Assembly: GCF_022690765.1 (NCBI RefSeq)
Contig: NZ_JALCZA010000006.1
Coordinates: forward strand, 62,001 to 126,000
DNA: 64,000 nucleotides
Direction of reading: 5' to 3'
DNA from: Anaeromyxobacter oryzisoli
GTDB lineage: Bacteria > Myxococcota > Myxococcia > Myxococcales > Anaeromyxobacteraceae
Below, in pieces: positions 22,411 through 31,149 of the stretch (positions are counted from its first letter, which is position 1; every line of letters starts with the position of its first letter). The notes beneath the pieces were generated by a model, which saw only the letters and a program-made list of their open reading frames with translations, was not told the DNA's origin and did no database searches. The position numbers were made by a program, and so were the translations under genes.

Positions 22411-23406
22411 ATGCCCCGCACCGTCTTCGCCGCCCTCGGCACGTACGTCCCCGATCGCGTGGTGACGAACGAGGACCTCACGAAGGTGATGGACACCTCG
22501 GACGCCTGGATCCAGGAGCGCACCGGGATCCGCGAGCGGCGCTGGGTCCGCGAGGGGACGGAGAACTCGGATCTCGCGCTCGAGGCGTCGCGACGGGCGC
22601 TCGCGAAGGCCGGGTGGGAGCCGAAGGACGTCGAGGCGATCGTCTACGCGTCCCTCTCGTCGGATCACATGTTCCCGGGCGACGGCTGCGCCCTCAACGC
22701 GAAGCTCGGGATCCCGGGCGTCCCCGCCCTCGACGTCCGCAACCAGTGCTCGGGCTTCCTCTACGGCCTCGCCGTGGCCGACGCCTGGATCCGGACCGGG
22801 ATGTACCGGCGGGTGCTGCTCGTCGGCTCGGAGATCCACTCCACCGGCCTCGACGTCTCGACGCGCGGCCGCGACGTGGCGGTCATCTTCGGCGACGGCG
22901 CGGGGGCGGCGCTCCTCGAGGCGACGGAGGAGCCCGGGCGCGGCGTCCTCTCCTGCCACCTTCATGCCGACGGCCGGTTCGTGAAGGACCTCTCCACCGA
23001 CGCGCCGGGCTCGAAGTACCACCCGCGGGTGCAGCCCCGGATGCTCGAGGACGGGAGCATCTACCCGCACATGGAGGGCCAGAAGGTGTTCAAGCACGCC
23101 ATCGTCCGGATGCCCGAGGTGATCCGGGAGGCGCTCGCGAAGAACGGCCTCGAGGCGAAGGACCTGAAGCTGCTCGTCCCGCACCAGGCCAACCTCCGGA
23201 TCAGCCAGATGGTCCAGCGCGCCCTCGGGCTGCGGGACGACCAGGTCTTCAACAACATCCAGAAGTACGGCAACACCACCGCCGCCTCGATCCCGCTCGC
23301 GCTCGAGGAGGCGATCGAGGCGCGCGGCGTCCAGCGCGGGGACCTGGTGGGGCTCGCCGCTTTCGGGGCCGGCTTTACTTGGGCGAGCGCCCTGGTACGC
23401 TGGTAA
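22411..23406 (+). CDS. 3-oxoacyl-ACP synthase III family protein
   Basis: 331 aa thiolase-fold enzyme of the FabH type, which condenses an acyl-CoA with malonyl-ACP. The catalytic triad is visible: Cys in DVRNQCSGFLYGLAV, His in LLVPHQANLRI, Asn in IQKYGNTTAASIPLAL. The N terminus (FAALGTYVPDRVVTNEDL) and TSDAWIQERTGIRERRW are typical. An AGGAGAGG ribosome site precedes the ATG. It stands alone, not in a fab operon, so it may be a special starter synthase (for example for branched or secondary-lipid chains) rather than the main FabH. It follows gyrB by 49 bases. Confidence 0.9.
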   Translation: MPRTVFAALGTYVPDRVVTNEDLTKVMDTSDAWIQERTGIRERRWVREGTENSDLALEASRRALAKAGWEPKDVEAIVYASLSSDHMFPGDGCALNAKLGIPGVPALDVRNQCSGFLYGLAVADAWIRTGMYRRVLLVGSEIHSTGLDVSTRGRDVAVIFGDGAGAALLEATEEPGRGVLSCHLHADGRFVKDLSTDAPGSKYHPRVQPRMLEDGSIYPHMEGQKVFKHAIVRMPEVIREALAKNGLEAKDLKLLVPHQANLRISQMVQRALGLRDDQVFNNIQKYGNTTAASIPLALEEAIEARGVQRGDLVGLAAFGAGFTWASALVRW

Positions 23407-23517
23407 TCGCTTGATCTCAATCAGCGGGCGAGGGGCCCGCTCGTGTCGCAACGCGCCGGGGGGAGCGCACGCCTTTTTCTTTCCGAAGGCAGGTCGCCCC
23501 GTGTCTCGCAACGCTAC

Positions 23518-23591
23518 TGAGGCGTCGTCTAATGGCAGGACCGCGGACTTTGGATCCGCTCATGAAGGTTCGAATCCTTCCGCCTCAGCCA
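23518..23591 (+). tRNA. trnQ: tRNA-Gln (anticodon TTG)
   Basis: Complete cloverleaf of 74 bases. The acceptor TGAGGCG pairs with CGCCTCA; the anticodon arm is GCGGA-CTTTGGA-TCCGC with TTG at 34-36; the T arm is GAAGG-TTCGAAT-CCTTC. The discriminator is G and the CCA end is encoded. The U1-A72 pair is typical for bacterial tRNA-Gln. Confidence 0.97.
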
Positions 23592-23632
23592 CCCCCACGC
23601 CGCCGCCGCGGGCGGCGAGTCATCGCGCGGCG

Positions 23633-24163
23633 GTGAAGATCCTGCAGCGGCCGGCGCAGGTGGCGGTGGTCGGCCTCGGGGACCTCCCGCCGGGCGTCCT
23701 CGCCGGGATGAGGCACGCCATCGCGGAGGCGCTCGGCGTGGCGGCGCGCGGAGGGCCGGCGCTCGATCGGCCGCTCTACGCGTACAACGCGGCGCGGGGG
23801 CAGTACCACACGCCGGCCATCCTCCGGCGGCTCGCGTCGCTCCGGGCGGGCGCGGGCGGCGCGCCCGTCGTCGGGATCACCGCGGTGGACCTCTTCCTCC
23901 CCGAGACGCGCTACGTGCTCGGCGACGCCGACCGCGACGCGGGGGCCGCGGTGATCTCGATCTGCCGCCTCGCCGCCGCGGACCCGGAGGCGCTCGGCCG
24001 TCGCGCCCGGGTCGAGGCGATCCACGCGGCGGGGCAGCTCCTCGGGCTCTCGCATTGCGGCGACCACCGCTGCGCCATGTACCTCGCCGAGGAGGCGGTC
24101 GATTGCGATCGCAAGGGACCGGGGCTGTGCGGGTCGTGCCGGGCGGCGCTCGGGTTGCCCTGA
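23633..24163 (+). CDS. archaemetzincin-like protein with degenerate active site
   Basis: 176 aa from a GTG start. Archaemetzincins are zinc proteases with HExxHxxGxxHC followed by a four-Cys structural zinc site. Here the corresponding segment is H131-AAG-Q135-LLG-LSH141-C142, so the catalytic Glu is Ala and the second zinc His is Gln. The first and third His and the cysteine pattern (C142, C147, then DCDRKGPGLCGSC) are kept. The N-terminal half (VAVVGLGDLPPGV, YNAARGQYHTPAILRRLASL, VVGITAVDLFLPETRYVLGDAD) matches the family. It may be an inactive or altered metal protein. The frame is open upstream through the tRNA but that translation is spurious. It is followed by a Cys-motif protein. Confidence 0.8.
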   Translation: MKILQRPAQVAVVGLGDLPPGVLAGMRHAIAEALGVAARGGPALDRPLYAYNAARGQYHTPAILRRLASLRAGAGGAPVVGITAVDLFLPETRYVLGDADRDAGAAVISICRLAAADPEALGRRARVEAIHAAGQLLGLSHCGDHRCAMYLAEEAVDCDRKGPGLCGSCRAALGLP

Positions 24164-24223
24164 GGCGCGCGCCTGGCGGGTGACGCGCCGGCGCGCGGGA
24201 GGCCCGCGCCGTGGGGGGACGCC

Positions 24224-25024
24224 ATGAACCTGTGCCAGCGACGGCAGACGAGCTGCGGCGCGTGCTGCGGGCTCTACAACCGCGAGGACCTCTCTCGCGA
24301 GAGCGTCCGGGCCGAGCTCGAGCGGCGGACGCTCGCGCTGGCCCGCGTGCCGCGCACGCCCGAGGCGTTCCGGGTGGCGGCGCGCACCCTCGCCGCCGAC
24401 GGACCGGCGCCGCTCTTCCCGTCGGTCCGGATCTGCCCGCTCCTCGGGTTCCTCGACGCGGGCGGCGAGCGGGTGGGGTGCCTCGGGCACCCGAAGGCGA
24501 CCGGGGGCGCCGATCTGCGCGACTGCGGCGCCTACGACGTCCTGACCTGCGACGCGTTCCTCTGCCCGAGCCACGCCTGGCTCACCGAGGAGGAGGCGGA
24601 GATCGCCGCGACGGCGACCGGCGACTTCCACCTCTACGGCCTCGTGATCACCGACGTCCCGTTCCTGCGCGCCGCCCTGGATGGCGTGGCGGCGCGCACC
24701 GGCGCGCGCGTGCTCCTCCGGCACCTCGCGCACCCGCCGTTCCGCGCCGCGCTGGAGCGCCTCCTCGCGCTCAAGGAGGAGCTCGCGCCCGGCTCCGACG
24801 GGCTCTTCGGCGCGTTCCGGCCGGGGCGGGACGGCGAGCCGGTGCCGCGGCGGATCGACTACGACGCGCTCGGGCGCCCGGCCTCGCCGCACGACGAGAT
24901 CCTCACCTGCGTGGGCGCGGATCCGCGCTCGGGGAACGACCTCGACACGCTCGAGTCCGAGGTTCGGGAGCGGCTCGACGCGTGCGCGCGCGCCTTCCCG
25001 ACCGGCGGGACGACGCGGCGGTGA
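24224..25024 (+). CDS. CxxCC-motif protein, possible metal/Fe-S binding, function unknown
   Basis: 266 aa. The N terminus carries CQRRQTSCGACCGLYN, like the C-x3-CC-x motif of YkgJ-type zinc/iron-chelating proteins. Further cysteines lie in RICPLLGFLD, VGCLGHP, DCGAYDVLTCDAFLCP, giving about nine Cys in the first 120 residues, consistent with a metal cluster. The C-terminal half is helical and has no recognised motif. No signal peptide. It starts 60 bases after the archaemetzincin-like gene on the same strand, and the two may be cotranscribed. Substrate or partner is unknown. Confidence 0.75.
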   Translation: MNLCQRRQTSCGACCGLYNREDLSRESVRAELERRTLALARVPRTPEAFRVAARTLAADGPAPLFPSVRICPLLGFLDAGGERVGCLGHPKATGGADLRDCGAYDVLTCDAFLCPSHAWLTEEEAEIAATATGDFHLYGLVITDVPFLRAALDGVAARTGARVLLRHLAHPPFRAALERLLALKEELAPGSDGLFGAFRPGRDGEPVPRRIDYDALGRPASPHDEILTCVGADPRSGNDLDTLESEVRERLDACARAFPTGGTTRR

Positions 25025-25112
25025 CGGCGCCGCTGGCTTTCGTCGGGGCGAACGCCTGGGGCGGGGCGCACCGCGCGGCGGCCGGGAGGGGCGCCGACGA
25101 CGACCGCGAACG

Positions 25113-27248
25113 CTACGGCTCGCGGCGAGGGGCGGCGGGGACCGCCGGGACCGCGGAGGCCTGGTCGGCGCCGGCGCGCGCGGAGTGATCGGAGAGCCCC
25201 CGCGCGACGATCTCGGCCACGTCGAGGACCCGGAGCTTCTCCTCGCGCCCGGTCTCGTTCACGGCGTCCTTCATCATCGTCAGGCAGAAGGGGCACCCCG
25301 TCGCCACCACGCCGCCCGCGTCGCCGAGGGTGGCGGCCGCCTCGGCGACGCGCGCCTGGTTCACGCGCGAGCCGAGCTTCTCCTCCAGCCAGAACCGGCC
25401 GCCCCCGGCGCCGCAGCAGAAGCCCTGGCGGCGGTTCCGCGGCATCTCGCGCACCGACACGCCCGCGGCGGCGAGCGCCTCGCGCGGCGCCTCGGTGATC
25501 CCGTTCCAGCGGGCGAGGTAACACGGATCGTGGAAGGTCACCTCGCCGAGCCCGGCCGCCGCGGTCGGGCGGAGCCGGCCCTCGCGCACGAGGCGCGCGA
25601 TGAGCTCGGCGTGGTGGACGACCTCGTAGCGGCCGCCGAACTGGGGGAGCTCGTTGGCGAGGGTGTTCAGGCAGTGCGGGCACTGGACCAGGATCTTCTT
25701 CACGCCGTGGCCGTTCAGCGTCTCGACGAGGGCGGTCGCCTGCATCTGGAAGAGGTACTCGTTCCCGAGCCGGCGCGCGGCGTCGCCGGTGCAGGTCTCC
25801 TCCTCGCCGAGGATCGCGAACGAGACCTTCGCCTCGCGCAGGATCGAGACGATGGCGCGCGAGACCTTCCGCTGCCGGTCGTCGAAGGCCCCGGCGCAGC
25901 CCACGAAGAAGAGCCACTCGAACGGCTCGCCCGAGGCGGCGCGCGGGACGTCCAGGTCCTCGCACCACTCGGCGCGCTTGTTCGAGCCGATGCCCCACGG
26001 GTTGCCCTGGGTCTCGATCCCCCGGAACACGCGCTGCGCCTCGTCGGGGAAGGTCGCGTCCACCTGGACCGCCTGGCGGCGCATGTCCACGAGGCGCGGG
26101 ATGTTCTCGATGAGCACCGGGCAGCCGGTCTCGCACCAGCCGCACGTGGTGCAGGCCCAGAAGGTCTCCGGCGGGACCACCGACGCGATCGGCGGGAGCG
26201 CCGCGAGGGCGGCGTCCCGCGCCGCCGGGTCCTTCGCGCGCGCCAGGGCGGTGAGCGGGGTCGCCACCTCGGCGAGGTGGTGGCGGATCGCGCGGTTCAC
26301 CTCCTTGTGGCTGAGCGGCTTCCCGGTGACATAGGTCGGGCAGTGGGTCTGGCAGCGGCCGCACTCGGTGCAGCTGTAGACGTCCCAGGCCTCCTTCCAG
26401 GAGAGGTCCTTCACGGTGGCGGTGCCGAAGCGCGCGTCCTCGGCCTCGAGCTCGAGCTTCTGGAGCGCGCCGGTGGGCGGGAGCCGCGTGAAGAAGACGT
26501 TCGGGAGGGCGGTGATGATGTGGAAGTGCTTCCCGTAGGGGAGGACGTTCCCGAAGACGAGGATCAGGGCGAGGTGCAGCCAGAAGGCGGCCGCGCCGAT
26601 CGCGAAGACGGCGCCGGGGGAGAAGCCGGCGGCGTAGAAGGCGTAGGCGGCGAGGGAGCCGGCCGGCGCGCTCCACTCGAGGACGGGCCGGACGAAGTCG
26701 GCGCGCCCCGTCGCAATCTGGGCACGGAGCGTGTCGTGGAACACGATGCCGGACGCGTCCCAGGCCATGTCGGTGACCATCAGGCCCGCGATGAAGAGGA
26801 GGATCACCACCCCCTCGGGCGAGCGCGTCAGCCGGTCCGGCCTGGTCACGAGCCGCCGCCACAGGAAGCCGGCGACGCCGACCAGCGCGCCGAGCACCAC
26901 CAGGTCCTTCGCGAACAGGTAGGCGCGGCCGAGCGCCGACTCGGGCGCGAGGAGCGGGAGGTGGAAGCCCGCCGAGAACCCCATCCCGAAGAGCGTGATG
27001 GTCCGGAGCGCCAGGACGAGGAACGCCACGAAGATGAGGACGTGGAGCAGGCCGGGGCCGCGCTCCTCCGGATCGACGAGGCGCCGCTGGCCGAGGCCGA
27101 AGCGGAGCAAGGCGCGGAGCCGCTCTCCGGCGCGGTCGAGCCGGTCCTCGCGGCGGAGCGCGAGGAGCGGGGCGATGCGGCGGGTCATCGTGAAGGCGAA
27201 GACGAGCGCAGCGACCAGGAGCATGCCGGCGGTGAGGGCAGGGCTCAT
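25113..27248 (-). CDS. membrane Fe-S oxidoreductase, ETF:menaquinone-oxidoreductase type
   Basis: 711 aa. The N-terminal ~270 residues hold about six hydrophobic helices, resembling a NarI-type cytochrome b domain with His in LLHVLIFV and FWLHLALILVFG. Two ferredoxin-type 4Fe-4S motifs follow, CTECGRCQTHCPTY (about residue 291) and CTTCGWCETGCPVL. The C-terminal half has two CCG domains, including FHDPCYLARWNG and GFCCGAGGGRFW. This architecture matches the DUF224/FadF family proposed to pass electrons from ETF of fatty-acid oxidation to menaquinone. No etfAB or acyl-CoA dehydrogenase gene lies beside it here, so the partner is inferred from the family. Confidence 0.88.
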   Translation of the reverse strand: MSPALTAGMLLVAALVFAFTMTRRIAPLLALRREDRLDRAGERLRALLRFGLGQRRLVDPEERGPGLLHVLIFVAFLVLALRTITLFGMGFSAGFHLPLLAPESALGRAYLFAKDLVVLGALVGVAGFLWRRLVTRPDRLTRSPEGVVILLFIAGLMVTDMAWDASGIVFHDTLRAQIATGRADFVRPVLEWSAPAGSLAAYAFYAAGFSPGAVFAIGAAAFWLHLALILVFGNVLPYGKHFHIITALPNVFFTRLPPTGALQKLELEAEDARFGTATVKDLSWKEAWDVYSCTECGRCQTHCPTYVTGKPLSHKEVNRAIRHHLAEVATPLTALARAKDPAARDAALAALPPIASVVPPETFWACTTCGWCETGCPVLIENIPRLVDMRRQAVQVDATFPDEAQRVFRGIETQGNPWGIGSNKRAEWCEDLDVPRAASGEPFEWLFFVGCAGAFDDRQRKVSRAIVSILREAKVSFAILGEEETCTGDAARRLGNEYLFQMQATALVETLNGHGVKKILVQCPHCLNTLANELPQFGGRYEVVHHAELIARLVREGRLRPTAAAGLGEVTFHDPCYLARWNGITEAPREALAAAGVSVREMPRNRRQGFCCGAGGGRFWLEEKLGSRVNQARVAEAAATLGDAGGVVATGCPFCLTMMKDAVNETGREEKLRVLDVAEIVARGLSDHSARAGADQASAVPAVPAAPRREP

Positions 27249-27362
27249 ACCGACGACGCTAGCCTCGTCCTTGCTAAGACAGCAAGTTCATCCCCATGGG
27301 GGGCAGGCGAACGAACGCCGGCCCGGCGCTTGCGGCGGCGAGCGAAGGGCGGCCGCACCCGC

Positions 27363-27395
27363 ACCAAAAGAAAAGGGCCGCCCGGAGGCGGCCCT
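27363..27395 (-). terminator. intrinsic terminator of the repeat lipoprotein gene
   Basis: A 9-bp perfect stem pairs 27374-27382 with 27387-27395; on the minus strand it runs into a T-rich tail (TTTTCTTTTGG). It lies 27 bases past the stop of the gene at 27422. Confidence 0.85.
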
Positions 27396-27421
27396 CGATG
27401 ATGCGGTGCTGACCTGGAGCG

Positions 27422-28951
27422 CTAGCGGTCGGCGCGGCCGTTTCCACGTCCGTTGCCGTTGCCCCGGCCCTGCTGCGGCTCGCTCCGCTGCCCCGGCCGC
27501 TCGGCGCGGCCGTTCCCGCGGCCGTTGCCGGGCGCCGGGCCCGTCACGGGCGTCGCGGCGTGAACCGGTGACGGCTGGGCCGGACCCGGCTGCGAGACCG
27601 GAGCCGGCTGGGACGCCGCCGCTCTGCCTGGGAAGTCGCCCGGCCGGGCGGAGCGGTCGTCGCGAACCGGCGTCGCGGCGGGCACCCGCCCGCGATCATC
27701 CTGACGCCCCTGGTTCGGGCGGCGATCGTCGAAACGGGCGCGGTCGTCCTGGCGATCCTGCCCCTGGTTCGGGCGGCGGTCGTCGAAGCGAGCGCGGTCG
27801 TCCTGACGCTCCTGCCCAGGGCGGCGGTCGTCGAAGCGAGCGCGGTCGTCCTGGCGATCCTGCCCCTGGTTCGGGCGGCGGTCGTCGAAGCGGGCGCGGT
27901 CGTCCTGGCGATCCTGCCCGGGGCGACGATCGTCGAAGCGAGCTCGGTCGTTCTGGCGGTCCTGCCCGGCGCGACGGTCGTCGAAGCGTGCGCGGTCGTC
28001 CTGGCGGTCCTGCCCGGGGCGACGATCGTCGAAGCGAACGCGGTCGTCCTGGCGATCCTGCCCGGGGCGACGATCGTCGAAGCGAGCGCGGTCGTCCTGG
28101 CGATCCTGCCCGGCGCGACGGTCGTCGAAGCGAACGCGGTCGTCCTGGCGCTCCTGCCCGGGGCGACGGTCGTCGAAGCGTGCCCGATCGTCCTGGCGAT
28201 CCCAGCCTGGACGTCGATCATCGTAGCGACCGCGATCGTCGCGGCCGAGCTGACCGGGGGGCACGCCACCGTGACCCGGCGGGACGCTCCCGTGGCCGGG
28301 CGCGTCGACCCAGCGACCGCGCTCGTCGCGCGCCGGCGGATAGCTCGGGTACGGGGCCGGAGCGGGCGCCGGCGTCACCACCGGAGAGGGTCGCGGGGAG
28401 GGCTGCGGGATGGGCCGAGGGGAAGCGACCGGATACGGCGCAGGCCGCGGCGCGGGCCGCGGCGGCAGGCGCACGGGCGCGGGGCGCGGGGCAGGCGCGG
28501 GCCAGTAGCTCACCGGAGGTGGACGGTTCGCCCGGTACGGGCCCTGGTAGACGTAGCCCTCGCCACGGCGCCAGGTCCACTCCCGCCCGGCCGGCGGGTA
28601 GTAGTCGTGGACGTGCGGGCCGCGGAGGTAGCACCACCCGCCGCGAGGGAGCGGATGCCCCGCGTAGTAGGTGAACTGCCACGGGCCACGGTACGAGTAG
28701 TAGCCGTCCTCCTGCACGTAGAGCTGCGGCTGGTCCGGGTAGTAGTCGTGCTGGTGCCCGCCTTGCTCGTAGCACCAGCCGCCGCCGCGGCCGTCGGGGA
28801 TGAAGTGCGGGCCGGCGTACCAGATCTCCACCGGCGCGGCCTCCGGCGCCGGTGGGACGTAGCTCGTGCTCGTCGCCTCGTAGCGGGCGGGCACGACCAC
28901 GCAGCCCGTCGCGACCAGCAGGGTCGGGGCGAGCAGGACGAGTCGCTTCAT
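27422..28951 (-). CDS. lipoprotein with proline-rich linker and RQDDRARFDDRR tandem repeats
   Basis: 509 aa. The signal peptide MKRLVLLAPTLLVATGC ends in a lipobox (VATG-C), so it is lipid-anchored. Residues ~30-140 form a Tyr/Trp/His-rich domain with two related blocks (GGGWCYEQGGHQHDYYP and RGGWCYLRGPHVHDYYP). A Pro/Ala linker is followed by about ten near-perfect repeats of RQDDRARFDDRRPGQD (16 or 18 residues), then a Pro/Gln and Gly/Asn/Arg-rich tail. The repeats are highly charged and surely disordered. The start at 28951 has AAGGAG. The gene ends at a clear terminator. No enzymatic motif; a surface or periplasmic structural or polymer-binding role is a guess. Confidence 0.85.
   Translation of the reverse strand: MKRLVLLAPTLLVATGCVVVPARYEATSTSYVPPAPEAAPVEIWYAGPHFIPDGRGGGWCYEQGGHQHDYYPDQPQLYVQEDGYYSYRGPWQFTYYAGHPLPRGGWCYLRGPHVHDYYPPAGREWTWRRGEGYVYQGPYRANRPPPVSYWPAPAPRPAPVRLPPRPAPRPAPYPVASPRPIPQPSPRPSPVVTPAPAPAPYPSYPPARDERGRWVDAPGHGSVPPGHGGVPPGQLGRDDRGRYDDRRPGWDRQDDRARFDDRRPGQERQDDRVRFDDRRAGQDRQDDRARFDDRRPGQDRQDDRVRFDDRRPGQDRQDDRARFDDRRAGQDRQNDRARFDDRRPGQDRQDDRARFDDRRPNQGQDRQDDRARFDDRRPGQERQDDRARFDDRRPNQGQDRQDDRARFDDRRPNQGRQDDRGRVPAATPVRDDRSARPGDFPGRAAASQPAPVSQPGPAQPSPVHAATPVTGPAPGNGRGNGRAERPGQRSEPQQGRGNGNGRGNGRADR
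27680..28210 (-). repeat. 48/54-bp coding tandem repeat array
   Basis: About ten head-to-tail units with a core such as GGTCGTCCTGGCGATCCTG on the plus strand. Most are 48 bp, and three NQG-containing units are 54 bp or truncated. Substitutions are few (A/V, P/A, Q/E, D/N at fixed positions), pointing to recent unit duplication. Confidence 0.9.
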
Positions 28952-29248
28952 GCGGTGGCTCCTTCGAGATGGGGACGCACGCGAGGAGACGGAGCGGCCG
29001 CGCGCGGGATTCAGCGCGGGCATGTTAGCAGCGGGCGTGCCGCGTTCCACCCAGCGGAAATCCAATGGGTTGCCGCCGCGCGTCACGGTGACGGTGTGCC
29101 GCCATGGCACGGAGCACCGCGCAAATGGGCGCGAGCCGGCGGGGAGCTCGTACCGCGCGTCGTCGGGAGCCCGAGCCGCACGCGCGGTATGCGGGTGTGC
29201 TTGCGGAGCACACCGAGGCGACTGGCTCATGAGTCGTGCGGAGCAGTA
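28952..29248. other. intergenic stretch between lipoprotein and DsbA-like genes
   Basis: About 300 bases. It should hold the promoter of the repeat lipoprotein on the minus strand. I see no reliable gene, tRNA or terminator; a short plus-strand reading frame here lacks coding character. Confidence 0.4.
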
Positions 29249-29914
29249 CTAGTGCAACGTACGGCGGGGTGCGAGGCCGAGCCGCGACCTGGTGTAGCGG
29301 CGGAGGATCGTCCGGTACTCGTCCGCCGGGCGTGCGCCGGCGACGAGCCACTCGTCGGCGATGACGAGGGCGGGCGCGCCGCGGATCCCGCGGTCGATCG
29401 CCTCGTCCACGGACTCGCGAACCCTGCGCGCCGTCGCCGGCGCGACGAGCGCGCCGCTGAAGTGGGCGAGGTCGAGGCCGGCGCGCTCGGCGAGCTCGAG
29501 GAGGACGTCGGTCCGCGAGACGTTGAGGCCGCGGAAGAGGGCGGCCTCGCGGATCGCGGCGCGGAGGGCGGCCTCGTGGCTCTTCCCCTGGAGGCGGGCG
29601 GCCGCGAGGGCGTTGAGCGCCGGGAGCGAGGTGAGCGGCGGATCGCGCGAGAGCCAGAGATCCGGGACCGTGCCGGCCGCCTCCGGCTCCTTGGCGGCCT
29701 TGCGCGCGGACCGGGCGAGCTCCCGCAGCTCGCCCCGCGACATGGCGCGGTCGTCGTCCACCCGCGTCGGGAATGACGCGAGCGTCAAGGCGAAGCCGCC
29801 GGCGAGATCGTCCATCGCGGCGCGGACCCGCCGCTCGGCGACGAGGCACCAGGGCGAGAGCGGATCCTCGTAGAGGACGAGCGGGATGGGCTCGGTGTGG
29901 CGGGTCCGGGGCAC
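29249..29914 (-). CDS. DsbA-family (FrnE-like) thioredoxin-fold protein
   Basis: 221 aa, GTG start (PRTRHTEPIPLVLYEDPLSPWC). The first strand and SPWC motif correspond to the DsbA/2-hydroxychromene isomerase-like fold, but only the second Cys of the CxxC is present, so disulfide exchange would be monothiol or absent. The helical insertion and the C-terminal GIRGAPALVIADEWLVAGARPADEYRTIL are typical of PF01323 proteins, including the cis-Pro in GAP. No signal peptide, so cytoplasmic. It stands alone and its substrate is unknown. Confidence 0.82.
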   Translation of the reverse strand: MPRTRHTEPIPLVLYEDPLSPWCLVAERRVRAAMDDLAGGFALTLASFPTRVDDDRAMSRGELRELARSARKAAKEPEAAGTVPDLWLSRDPPLTSLPALNALAAARLQGKSHEAALRAAIREAALFRGLNVSRTDVLLELAERAGLDLAHFSGALVAPATARRVRESVDEAIDRGIRGAPALVIADEWLVAGARPADEYRTILRRYTRSRLGLAPRRTLH

Positions 29915-30035
29915 GGTCGGCCGCGGATTCTACTTGCGGCACCCGATCGGGAGAAGCGGCGGACGGACGCCTGCTCGTCAGGCGCGCAGGTCACTCATGG
30001 TGCGAGCGGGCGGTCCGTGGGGACGACCGGCGCCG

Positions 30036-31028
<993 letters not shown>

Positions 31029-31094
31029 GGGGTGGCGAAGGTTAGCGGCCCCTCGCCTGGGCCGCAACGCGGGCGCGCCGGCCGCAAGGGTTCG

Positions 31095-31123
31095 TTGATC
31101 GGGGGCCCCCCGGCTGCTAGAAC
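31095..31123 (+). promoter_or_regulatory. candidate promoter of ileS-lspA-lgt
   Basis: TTGATC (31095-31100), a 17-base spacer and TAGAAC (31118-31123). The predicted transcription start is about 20 bases before the GTG of ileS. No T-box-like leader is possible in so short a leader. Confidence 0.5.
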
Positions 31124-31149
31124 CCTTGTCTTTCCGAGGCAAAAGACCC

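Noticed and set aside
23423-23441. AGCGGGC/GCCCGCT hairpin after the FabH-type gene
   Set aside because: 7-bp stem, no T tail. Not reported as a terminator.
23411-23632. Upstream extension of the archaemetzincin-like reading frame through the tRNA-Gln region
   Set aside because: The translated stretch SSNGRTADFGSAHEGSNPSAS is the tRNA-Gln sequence read as protein, a known artefact. The GTG at 23633 after the tRNA is used.
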